This document shows, one piece after another, positions 1 to 6,613 of a DNA stretch of 13,577 bases. Location of the stretch: positions 1-13,577 of the forward strand of contig JAITWW010000059.1 of NCBI GenBank assembly GCA_031285085.1, written 5' to 3'. Numbering within the stretch: the stretch's first letter is position 1; each line of letters starts with the position of its first letter. The notes below the pieces were generated by a model. That model worked only from the letters and a program-made list of their open reading frames with translations, was not told the DNA's origin and made no database searches. The stretch comes from Candidatus Methanofilum arcanum (lineage in GTDB: Archaea > Halobacteriota > Methanomicrobia > Methanomicrobiales > Methanospirillaceae). The position numbers and the translations under genes were made by a program.

Positions 1-243
1 ACGGTTTTCCAGACATGAACAAATCATTTTCTAGCCTTATTATCCTTTTTTCCATATGCTTTACAAATTCCGTCAATACCAAATAACTCTCATATAATCC
101 TGCTTTATCATCCAACAACTGGTTATAAAGCACTTTCTTTCCGGCGATATCGTCACCATTGAAAGCTACAATAATTTTACCGTGTTTCTCATATTGTCCA
201 AAAGTACATCAAACTGTCTATTTTTATCGAAAAAACTATCCAT
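1..243 (-). pseudogene. Unknown gene, frameshifted and cut by the window edge
   Basis: I do not recognise this gene. Reading leftward, an ATG at 243-241 follows a good ribosome site (AAAGGTGA, about 6 bases before it) and gives MDSFFDKNRQFDVLLD, but that frame stops at 168-166 after 25 codons. A second frame is open from about 208 to the window edge and reads FGQYEKHGKIIVAFNGDD followed by about 45 more residues rich in Lys, Leu and Glu, with no stop. One extra base near 190-200 would join the two as ...LLDKYEKHGKIIVAF..., so I infer a single-base frameshift in one original gene. The rest lies outside the window, so length and family are unknown. A programmed frameshift or a sequencing error are the alternatives. 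Confidence 0.45.
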
Positions 244-347
244 CAACTTCACCTTTCTCTAAAGCCGTGAATATATGCTTCCTCTCTCATCATGTGTTGC
301 TGGGAACCCTGGATATGAACGAGTCACTCTTTCCATAACACGCTCTC
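244..347. other. Gap between broken gene and TPR gene, with a 25-codon mini-ORF
   Basis: The only reading frame here is a minus-strand mini-ORF at 336-259 (MERVTRSYPGFPATHDERG and six more residues), ending 15 bases before the start of the broken gene. It has no clear ribosome site and no family I recognise. It could be a remnant or chance. No terminator-like T-run for the TPR gene is seen on the minus strand within this gap. Confidence 0.3.
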
Positions 348-1832
348 TTATTTTCGATACTTTTCACGAACTTTTTCAGCTTCTGAATACTCACCTTGGG
401 CTTTTAAACAAAAAACAAGGTCGTCTAAGGCTGTAGCCGTCTCCGGGTGTTCTGGACCAAACACCTTTTCAAGTATCTCTAATGCTCTCTTATGAAGTAC
501 TTCTGCTTTTGAATACCAGTGTTGCCTCTGTAAATTTACAGCGAGGTTGTTTAACGCTGTAGCCGTGTCTGGGTGTTCTTTGCCTAACACCTTTTCTCTT
601 ATCTCTACTACTCTTTCAAAATGGATTTCTGCTTCTGAATACCAGCCATGATACTGTATATTTATCGCAAGGTTGTTTAGGAGTGTAGCCGTGTCTGGGT
701 GTTCTGGACCTAACACTTTTTCGGCGATTTCTACGGCTTTCCTGAAAAATAGTTTTGCCTCAGGATACTTCTCTTGGTTATGTAAATCTACCGCGAGGTT
801 GTTTAAGAATTCAGCCATGTCAGGGTTTTTTGGATCTGACACTTTTTCGTATACTTCTAATGTCCGCTTATAATATGCGTCTGCCTCTCCATACTTACCT
901 GTACTATAAAACCGCTCTGCGAGTTTGTCTAAAGATGTAGCAATGTATGGGTATCTTTGATCTTTTCCATACTTTTCCCATATTTCTTCAGATTCTGAAT
1001 GCTTGCCTTGTTTCGCTAAATTGAAAGCGAGGTTATGTAAGGCTGTAGCCGTGTCTGGGTGGTATAGACCAAACAGTTTTTTGAATATTTCAAATGCCCT
1101 CTTATGAAGTATTTCTGCCTCTTCATACCTGCCTTGCCTCTCTACATTTACCGCGAGGTTGCTTAAAGATGTGGCAGTTCCTTGGTGTTCTGTCCCTATG
1201 ACCTGTTCCCTTATCTCTAATGCTCTTTTATGAAGTACTTCTGCCTCTTCATACCTGCCTTGAATAGATAAAATCGAAGCGAAGTTGTTTAAGGATCTAG
1301 CGGTGCCATTGCTTGGTGGGCACATTATGCGTTCGAATATTTCTAATACCCTCTTAGAAAGTACTTCTGCCTCTGAATGCCTCTCTTGGTAATATAAATT
1401 TACTGCGAGGTTATTTAAGAATCTAGCCGTTTCTTGGTGTTCTGGACCAAACACTCCTTCTGCTATCTCTAATCCTCTCTTATAATGTGCTTCTGCTTCA
1501 GAGTATCTGCCTTGTCTCTGTACCGCTAAAGCGAGGTTGTTTAAGAGTTTAGCCGTGTCTGGGTCTTTTGTCCCTGCTTCCTTTTCCTTTATCTCTACTG
1601 CCTTTTTATAGAGTTCTTCTGCTATTGAATACGCGTACTGGGCACTTTCAGTTAACTCAAGCTTGTGTAAGCATGAAGCGATGGCAGGGTTTTCTGGATC
1701 TGACACCTCTTCTAAAATTTCTAATGTTTTCTCATAATGTAATTCTTCTTCTGGATACTTGCTTTGACTATCTACATTTCTATCCTGGGTGCCTAACTCT
1801 ATAGCAGTGTCAATCTCTTCTTCCTTTCCCAT
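348..1832 (-). CDS. Kinesin-light-chain-like TPR repeat protein
   Basis: The 494-residue protein consists almost entirely of about ten 42-residue tetratricopeptide units. The typical unit runs G-x-E-H-P-D-T-A-T-x-L-N-N-L-A, then Q-G-x-Y-x-E-A-E, then K-R-x-L-E-I-x-E-K-V. TPR arrays are protein-binding scaffolds; no catalytic domain, signal peptide or membrane segment is visible, so the partner and process are unknown. The start chosen is the ATG at 1832-1830, which has a strong AGGAGGT (1845-1839) six bases before it; the frame extends to a GTG at 1850, but that codon lies upstream of the ribosome site. The fifth unit is short: residues 279-290 (SESEEIWEKYGK) copy the protein's own end (SEAEKVREKYRK), and residues 320-337 copy the N-terminal lead-in at 32-49. 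This suggests fusion of two tandem copies of an ancestral gene. Confidence 0.92.
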   Translation of the reverse strand: MGKEEEIDTAIELGTQDRNVDSQSKYPEEELHYEKTLEILEEVSDPENPAIASCLHKLELTESAQYAYSIAEELYKKAVEIKEKEAGTKDPDTAKLLNNLALAVQRQGRYSEAEAHYKRGLEIAEGVFGPEHQETARFLNNLAVNLYYQERHSEAEVLSKRVLEIFERIMCPPSNGTARSLNNFASILSIQGRYEEAEVLHKRALEIREQVIGTEHQGTATSLSNLAVNVERQGRYEEAEILHKRAFEIFKKLFGLYHPDTATALHNLAFNLAKQGKHSESEEIWEKYGKDQRYPYIATSLDKLAERFYSTGKYGEADAYYKRTLEVYEKVSDPKNPDMAEFLNNLAVDLHNQEKYPEAKLFFRKAVEIAEKVLGPEHPDTATLLNNLAINIQYHGWYSEAEIHFERVVEIREKVLGKEHPDTATALNNLAVNLQRQHWYSKAEVLHKRALEILEKVFGPEHPETATALDDLVFCLKAQGEYSEAEKVREKYRK

Positions 1833-1883
1833 CTTCTTACCTCCTGTCACATGAATGAATCATTCTTTACAGAACCTACTTCC

Positions 1884-2027
1884 TCACTTTGGATACCTTT
1901 GACGAATTTTTTTTGCTTCTGAATGCCTGCCTTGTCTCTCTAAAAAAGAAACAAGGTTATTTAGGGATGTGACAGTGGTTGGGTGTTCTGACCCTAATAT
2001 CTTTTCCCTTATCTTGTTGTGTTGCAT
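1884..2027 (-). pseudogene. Remnant of a second TPR gene (last unit only)
   Basis: A minus-strand frame of 47 codons from ATG 2027 to TGA 1886-1884 contains one TPR unit: IREKILGSEHPTTVTSLNNL, then SFLERQGRHSEAKKIRQRYPK and stop. It matches the last unit of the TPR gene 51 bases downstream (GPEHPETATALDDL ... SEAEKVREKYRK) through to the stop. Everything before KIREK is missing and the matching sequence ends near 2018, so this is the 3' end of a truncated tandem copy rather than a small gene. No ribosome site precedes the ATG. The break lies next to an AACTC-ATA-GAGTT palindrome (2028-2040). Confidence 0.65.
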
Positions 2028-2174
2028 AACTCATAGAGTTGTTCAAAAAAGATGCAGGTTCCCATTCGGATCTATGGGAATGAAGCAATCTCCTCTGGAA
2101 AATACTACTATCAGCTAACAAAACCTCAAAACCAATTCCAATCATTCTTTACCCAATACTCCCAAATATAAGCC
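2028..2174. other. Spacer between TPR remnant and flavodoxin gene
   Basis: No supported gene. A short palindrome (2028-2040) marks the place where TPR similarity ends and could be the scar of a deletion or mobile element. A plus-strand 39-codon frame (2052-2171, starting MQVPIRIYGNEAISSGKYYY) ends three bases before the flavodoxin ATG, but it has no ribosome site and no recognised family. It may be chance or a short upstream ORF. Confidence 0.3.
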
Positions 2175-2774
2175 ATGAAACGCGTTTCTATACTTATCCT
2201 TGCGGTGCTTCTGCTTCTTTTATGCACCACGCCGACTTTCGCTGCAGAAACAACCAGTGATGCTTTGAATAATGAAGATCAAGATGAACAGTCATCAACA
2301 TCACTCATCGTCTATTTCTCCCATACAGGAAATACCCTTGAACTTGCGAAACATATACAAGAATTAACAGATGCGGAAATGTTTGAGATAGAGCCAGTTA
2401 TCCCATATCCTGAAGTATATGAGGAATGTGTACGTCAAGCAAGAACTGAACTCGCAGATGGAGTATTTCCAGAAATCAGCGATCATGTAGATGATATCGC
2501 ATCATATGATCTCATATACCTCGGATATCCGATCTGGATTGGCACGATTCCAAGACCAGTAGCTACCTTCTTAGTGGAACATGAACTTGAAGGAAAGACA
2601 ATCATCCCATTCTGCACCTATGGAGGCGGAGGTATCTCACATAGCGTAACAGATATCCAAGCTCTTGTTCCCGAGGCTACGGTGAGAGAGGCATTTGGAG
2701 TGACTGGAACCAAAGCCTCTGAAGCAAAAGATGCTGTATATGAGTGGCTAAAAGAACTTGATATTGATAAATAA
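2175..2774 (+). CDS. Exported flavodoxin-like protein
   Basis: The 199-residue protein has a Sec-type signal peptide (MKR, a Leu/Ile-rich core at residues 6-16, likely cut after TFA at 23), an acidic linker at about 25-42, then a flavodoxin fold. The FMN phosphate loop is residues 49-54 (SHTGNT) at the end of the first strand (SLIVYF); later strands include DLIYLGYPIW and IIPFCTYGGGG, the flavin-ring loops of the Flavodoxin_4 type. Flavodoxins are one- or two-electron carriers or quinone/flavin reductases and normally stay in the cytoplasm. An exported copy implies redox work at the outer face of the membrane, which is inference. There is no lipobox and no twin-arginine motif. The start is the first ATG; no clear ribosome site precedes it. 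No redox partner gene lies nearby. Confidence 0.9.
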   Translation: MKRVSILILAVLLLLLCTTPTFAAETTSDALNNEDQDEQSSTSLIVYFSHTGNTLELAKHIQELTDAEMFEIEPVIPYPEVYEECVRQARTELADGVFPEISDHVDDIASYDLIYLGYPIWIGTIPRPVATFLVEHELEGKTIIPFCTYGGGGISHSVTDIQALVPEATVREAFGVTGTKASEAKDAVYEWLKELDIDK

Positions 2775-2796
2775 TGCTACAATAAAGTGATTAAAA

Positions 2797-2846
2797 CCTC
2801 TTTTTTTGCTCCACTCAACATTAAAATAAACCTCTTTTCAAAGAGG
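2797..2846 (+). terminator. T-run and small hairpin after the flavodoxin gene
   Basis: A run of seven T (2801-2807) lies 26 bases after the flavodoxin stop, the usual archaeal termination signal. A perfect inverted repeat CCTCTTT-TC-AAAGAGG follows at 2831-2846. CCTCTTT also occurs at the T-run itself (2797-2803), so the two elements share sequence. Confidence 0.5.
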
Positions 2847-2906
2847 GAACTGACGCGTAATCTTCAAGCATCACAACTGCAAATAGATACATGAAGTGAA
2901 CACATC

Positions 2907-3200
2907 ATGCGTGGAACATACATCATGCTCATCCTCCTTCTCCTCTGTACATTCGGGGTTGTTGCAGCACAAGGAGAAACAAGTGAAATACAAGGAGAAA
3001 CAAGTGAACAACAAGACATCGTAAAATCTGCAGAAACAGCAAAAGAATCAGTGAATGAGGCGATATCATCCATTGTCTATGCATTTGATGCTACCATGGA
3101 AGCATGTAGTGCGATATATAATGTATTAACAAATATTTGGGAGATAGTGGCACCTGCACAGAACTCTACAGATTCCCCCTCAGAATTTGAAAATACATAA
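2907..3200 (+). CDS. Small exported protein of unknown function
   Basis: This 97-residue protein is not recognised. A hydrophobic signal peptide (residues 1-21, MRGTYIMLILLLLCTFGVVAA) is followed by a tandem repeat QGETSEI-QGETSEQ, then a region able to form helices, DIVKSAETAKESVNEAISSI, and a Ser/Glu-rich tail. The repeat is exact at the DNA level: 19 bases at 2969-2987 recur at 2990-3008, a 21-base period. The mature protein is acidic and soluble-looking, with one Cys in EACSAIYNV. It lies between the exported flavodoxin and ppk1 but is separated from each by over 100 bases, so no operon can be claimed. A weak AGTGA ribosome site precedes the ATG. Confidence 0.6.
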   Translation: MRGTYIMLILLLLCTFGVVAAQGETSEIQGETSEQQDIVKSAETAKESVNEAISSIVYAFDATMEACSAIYNVLTNIWEIVAPAQNSTDSPSEFENT

Positions 3201-3360
3201 GCTCAAGTGATGCTGTTTAACAACCACATAGCACTTTTTAAGTTCCATCATGGATATGATCCTCATGGAAGAGTGTAAAAAACGCTACACACATTTCATA
3301 AATCACAAATAATGCCATCAACATCTTATTATAGACATCCATATAAGTATCATACAGGCT
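3201..3360 (+). promoter_or_regulatory. Leader/promoter region of ppk1 with two hairpins
   Basis: There is no gene in these 160 bases. Two inverted repeats stand side by side. One is TTCCAT (3243-3248) with ATGGAA (3265-3270), enclosing GGAT-ATG-ATCC (3252-3262). The other is GTGTA (3273-3277) with TACAC (3286-3290). An AT-rich stretch TATTATAG (3328-3335) sits about 30 bases before the ppk1 ATG and could be box A of a nearly leaderless promoter. Whether the hairpins are operators or RNA structure cannot be told from sequence. Confidence 0.35.
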
Positions 3361-5520
3361 ATGACCTCAACATCCAATGATCTTTTAGAGGATCCATCTC
3401 TATTTATGAACCGCGAACTCTCCTGGATGGAGTTTAATGAGCATGTACTTGAAGAAGCAAAAGATAAAAGACACCCACTTCTTGAACGAGTCAAGTTTCT
3501 TGCAATCTTCTCACACAACCTTGATGAATTCTTCATGATTCGTGTATCTGGACTCCATCGTCAAATTGGCGAAGGAGTTGTGAGCGTACCAGCAGATGGC
3601 ATGAGCCCTTCGAAGCAACTCGAAGCCATCTATGATCGCTTAACACCGCTTATCGAGGAAAAGGCACGTATCTGGTATGAAGAACTTCTTCCAGATCTTG
3701 AGACCGCTGGCATTCATATCCATCATAGTTATGAGACAGTTCCTGTGGGTGCACAAAAAAGGCTTCGCGATCTTTTCACGCGTGAGATATTTCCAGTACT
3801 TACCCCCCTTGCTTTTTTCAAACTACATCCATTCCCACTCATATCAAACCTCTCTCTCAGTCTTGCCATTGTTGTAAAAGAACGAGGAGGCACAGAAGAA
3901 TTTTTCAGTCGGGTAAAAGTTCCAACAGAAAGCTATCCTCGCCTTCTTCTCATACCACCAGATTCAGATCACAAAACCACATCAAATACAGGGGAGATGC
4001 ACTTCGTATTCCTTGAAGATGTCATTTCAGAGAACTTAGATCTCCTTTTTCCTGGAATGGACGTAGTAGCTGCGTACCCATTTCGAGTCACTCGTGATAC
4101 AGATATAGAGATCGAGGAAGATGAAGCTGACGACCTTCTCACTGCTGTTGAAGAATCTGTTGGGAGGAGACGAGTTGGAACACCGGTACGCCTTGAGATA
4201 TGTGGTTGGATGGATCAAACAGTCTTTGACATGATGCGTACCAAGCTCGCCGGAAGCGCTGAGATCTTTTACCGAAGAACCAATGCACCGATTGGAATGT
4301 CTGATCTCTTTGTATTACTCAACATTGACAGACCAGAACTCAAAGACACTCCTTTTGTGCCAAGCATTCCCTCGTGGCTTGAATCTGAACAGGATATTTT
4401 TGCATCCATACTGAAAAAAGACACTCTCATCTTTCACCCCTATGAAAGTTTTCAGCCAGTTGTGACTTTTTTAAAGCGAGCTGCTAAAGATCCAGACGTA
4501 TTAGCCATTAAAATGACCCTGTACAGAACAGGGACACAGTCTCCCATCATTGACGCACTCATGCAGGCTCGTCAAAATGAAAAAGCAGTTACTGTCATTG
4601 TTGAACTGAAAGCACGATTTGATGAAAAAAACAATCTTGAATGGGCAAAAGCATTAGAACAAGCAGGAGTGCATGTCGTATATGGTATAAGCGGCCTCAA
4701 AGTGCATGCAAAGATATGCCTCGTTGTAAGACGTGAACCAGGAGGAATTGTTCGATACGTGCACATGAGTTCTGGAAACTACAATGCAATAACAAGCAGG
4801 ATCTATACAGATATTGGATTTTTCACCGCAAATGCAGAGATAGGATCAGATGCATCAAACCTCTTTAATGTGCTTACTGGTCTTGGACACTTCACAGAAT
4901 ATAATCATCTCATAGTTTCTCCCATGATGATTCGTCGTGCTATCCTCAACCTTATCAATGAGGAGATTCTCCATCACAGAGAAGGTAGAAAAGGCTGTAT
5001 TATTTTAAAATTAAACGCACTCCAAGATAAAGAGATGATTCAAGCTTTATATCGTGCATCACAAGCAGGTGTAAAGATAGATCTCCAGATACGAGGAATT
5101 TGCTGCCTACGCCCAGGTGTTCCAGGAATCTCTGACAATATCACTGTCTCTTCAATTGTTGGACGATTCTTAGAACATGCACGAATTTACTATTTTCGTA
5201 GCGGCGGAAAAAAGATTGTGTACATGGGAAGTGCAGATCTTATGCCACGAAACTTAAACCGACGTATTGAGCTTCTGTTTCCGGTACTGGATCAAGATAT
5301 CAAGACAATGATCTTGCAGACACTGCTTCCCCTTCACATGCGAGACAATGCACGTGCTTGGGTTATGGAATTAAATGGCACGTATACCCGTCGCACACAT
5401 TTACCTGATGATGAGATCTTTGATGCACAGGATTGGATGCTCAAGCACAGGGGAATATGGAATGAACTTCATAAAAATAATGGATTTTATATAAAAAATA
5501 AATATAATTTGAAGCAATGA
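3361..5520 (+). CDS. ppk: Polyphosphate kinase (PPK1)
   Basis: This enzyme reversibly transfers the gamma phosphate of ATP to long-chain polyphosphate. At 719 residues it is slightly longer than E. coli PPK1 (688). It begins with the N-domain signature FMNRELSWMEFNEHVLEEA (about residues 15-33). The catalytic core is intact: His449 in KVHAK, His468 in YVHMSSGNYN and His606 in RFLEHARIYYF match E. coli His435, His454 and His592 at a constant offset of 14. The RGICCLRPGVPGISDNI block is also present. No signal peptide or membrane segment is seen, so it is cytosolic or membrane-associated. The HD protein gene starts 12 bases after the stop, so the two are probably cotranscribed. PPK1 is patchy among archaea, so an old transfer from bacteria is plausible but not shown here. 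Confidence 0.97.
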   Translation: MTSTSNDLLEDPSLFMNRELSWMEFNEHVLEEAKDKRHPLLERVKFLAIFSHNLDEFFMIRVSGLHRQIGEGVVSVPADGMSPSKQLEAIYDRLTPLIEEKARIWYEELLPDLETAGIHIHHSYETVPVGAQKRLRDLFTREIFPVLTPLAFFKLHPFPLISNLSLSLAIVVKERGGTEEFFSRVKVPTESYPRLLLIPPDSDHKTTSNTGEMHFVFLEDVISENLDLLFPGMDVVAAYPFRVTRDTDIEIEEDEADDLLTAVEESVGRRRVGTPVRLEICGWMDQTVFDMMRTKLAGSAEIFYRRTNAPIGMSDLFVLLNIDRPELKDTPFVPSIPSWLESEQDIFASILKKDTLIFHPYESFQPVVTFLKRAAKDPDVLAIKMTLYRTGTQSPIIDALMQARQNEKAVTVIVELKARFDEKNNLEWAKALEQAGVHVVYGISGLKVHAKICLVVRREPGGIVRYVHMSSGNYNAITSRIYTDIGFFTANAEIGSDASNLFNVLTGLGHFTEYNHLIVSPMMIRRAILNLINEEILHHREGRKGCIILKLNALQDKEMIQALYRASQAGVKIDLQIRGICCLRPGVPGISDNITVSSIVGRFLEHARIYYFRSGGKKIVYMGSADLMPRNLNRRIELLFPVLDQDIKTMILQTLLPLHMRDNARAWVMELNGTYTRRTHLPDDEIFDAQDWMLKHRGIWNELHKNNGFYIKNKYNLKQ

Positions 5521-5532
5521 GAGTAAAAGAGT

Positions 5533-6162
5533 ATGATATCCTTAGATAAAGTACATGCCTGTGCAAAAATCTATGACATAACATATACCAGCTATGCGCA
5601 TGAGGTGCACGTCAGCATGCTGTGTGGTCTGCTATTTGATGAGCTTCACTCTCTTTTTCCAACATATACCATACAAGAACGTGATATCCTTATCTGTGCG
5701 GGGTTATTACATGATATTGGTAACTCAAGAGGAATAAAAGGGCATCACAAAGCGAGCTATGAACTCATTCACATGGAAGGAGAGAAAAACCAACACTTTG
5801 GTCTTTCACATGACTCGCTGGAGATAGTTGCACTTATTGCCCGCTATCACAGAAAAGCAGTTCCCAGCATGAACCATGAAGCATATGCCATTCTTTCTTC
5901 CGAAGCACAAGAACGTGTCAGAAAGCTCTCAGCTCTCCTGCGCATTGCAGACGGTCTTGATTATCTCCATGATCAAGCGATATCAAAACTCACATGCACG
6001 ATACAAGATACATGGATCGAATGCCAATGTACGAGCAATAATGATTGGTCTCTTATGAATAATATGGCTCGTGCAAAGGAGAAGGCAGAGCCACTCTCTG
6101 AAGAGTTTCAAAAGCAAATCAGATTTTACGGTGTATCTCATCGATGCGCAACAAAAAAATGA
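5533..6162 (+). CDS. Stand-alone HD-domain protein like the Ppx/GppA C-terminus
   Basis: A 209-residue HD-superfamily metal-dependent phosphohydrolase domain. Metal ligands are visible: His23 or His26 in YAHEVHV, His60-Asp61 in LLHDIGN, His71-His72 in GHHKASYEL, and Asp140 in LLRIADGLD. The blocks LLHDIGNSRG-x-K-x-HHKxSYELI, IARYHRK and LLRIADGLD are those of the C-terminal half of Ppx/GppA exopolyphosphatases. The N-terminal actin-like phosphatase domain that cleaves polyphosphate or pppGpp in those enzymes is absent. The position 12 bases after ppk1 links it to polyphosphate. It may bind or cleave polyphosphate or a nucleotide, or regulate PPK1; which of these is inference. The start is the ATG at 5533, with only a weak GAGAG ribosome site overlapping the ppk1 stop. 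Confidence 0.88.
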   Translation: MISLDKVHACAKIYDITYTSYAHEVHVSMLCGLLFDELHSLFPTYTIQERDILICAGLLHDIGNSRGIKGHHKASYELIHMEGEKNQHFGLSHDSLEIVALIARYHRKAVPSMNHEAYAILSSEAQERVRKLSALLRIADGLDYLHDQAISKLTCTIQDTWIECQCTSNNDWSLMNNMARAKEKAEPLSEEFQKQIRFYGVSHRCATKK

Positions 6163-6173
6163 GAACTTCTCAT
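6153..6173 (-). terminator. Palindromic terminator between convergent genes
   Basis: ATGAGAA-C-TTCTCAT (6159-6173) is a perfect inverted repeat that fills the 12-base gap between the HD gene stop (6160-6162) and the iscU stop (6177-6175). On the minus strand it is followed at once by seven T (A7 at 6153-6159 on the plus strand), giving a hairpin-plus-T-run terminator for the isc operon. For the HD gene transcript the same hairpin has no strong T-run after it. Confidence 0.6.
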
Positions 6174-6174
6174 G

Positions 6175-6561
6175 TTACTCTTTACGTTCTGGGAGATCTG
6201 ATCGCCTGAGGTAATCGTTAATGGCTGCATGAATTGCTTCTTCTGCAAGAATAGAGCAGTGAATCTTTTGTGGAGGAAGGCCATCCAGTGCTTGTGCAAC
6301 GGCTTTATTTGAAAGTGACCAGGCCTCATCCACTGTTTTTCCTTTAATGAGTTCAGTTGCCATGCTAGATGATGCAATAGCTGCACCACATCCAAAGGTC
6401 TCAAATGCCACATCTTCAATCACAGAATCAACAATAAAGAGATATATTTTCATGATATCTCCACAGGTCGCGTTTCCAACCTCACCGATTCCGTTTGCAT
6501 TCAGAAGTCGCCCTTGGTTCCTTGGATTCATAAAATGATCCATAACCTGCTCGCTGTACAT
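6175..6561 (-). CDS. iscU: Fe-S cluster scaffold protein IscU/NifU-N type
   Basis: This 128-residue scaffold protein assembles [2Fe-2S] and [4Fe-4S] clusters from iron and the sulfur delivered by cysteine desulfurase, then passes them to target proteins. The three cluster cysteines are all present: Cys33 (NATCGD, with the exchange-promoting Asp35), Cys58 (FGCGAAIASSS) and Cys102 (KIHCSILAEEAI). It has the usual start, MYSEQVMDHFMNPRNQG, and the usual length; the C-terminal domains of full NifU are absent. The classical LPPVK motif for HscA binding appears here as LPPQK. The gene lies 52 bases after iscS on the same strand and is presumably in the same transcript. An AGGAAA about seven bases before the ATG is a weak ribosome site. 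Confidence 0.96.
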   Translation of the reverse strand: MYSEQVMDHFMNPRNQGRLLNANGIGEVGNATCGDIMKIYLFIVDSVIEDVAFETFGCGAAIASSSMATELIKGKTVDEAWSLSNKAVAQALDGLPPQKIHCSILAEEAIHAAINDYLRRSDLPERKE

Positions 6562-6613
6562 CTCTGTTTCCTGTCTTTTAGGGTAAATTTAACATTGATA
6601 TTGGTTATTTTGG

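Noticed and set aside
1833..1850. GTG start for the TPR protein
   Set aside because: The perfect AGGAGGT lies downstream of this GTG and at ideal spacing from the ATG at 1832.
1957..2145. 62-codon minus-strand frame
   Set aside because: It runs partly over the TPR remnant in a different frame and has no ribosome site or recognisable family; the remnant frame explains the shared part better.
6138..6419. 93-codon minus-strand frame
   Set aside because: It overlaps iscU on the same strand in another frame; the iscU frame carries all three cluster cysteines.
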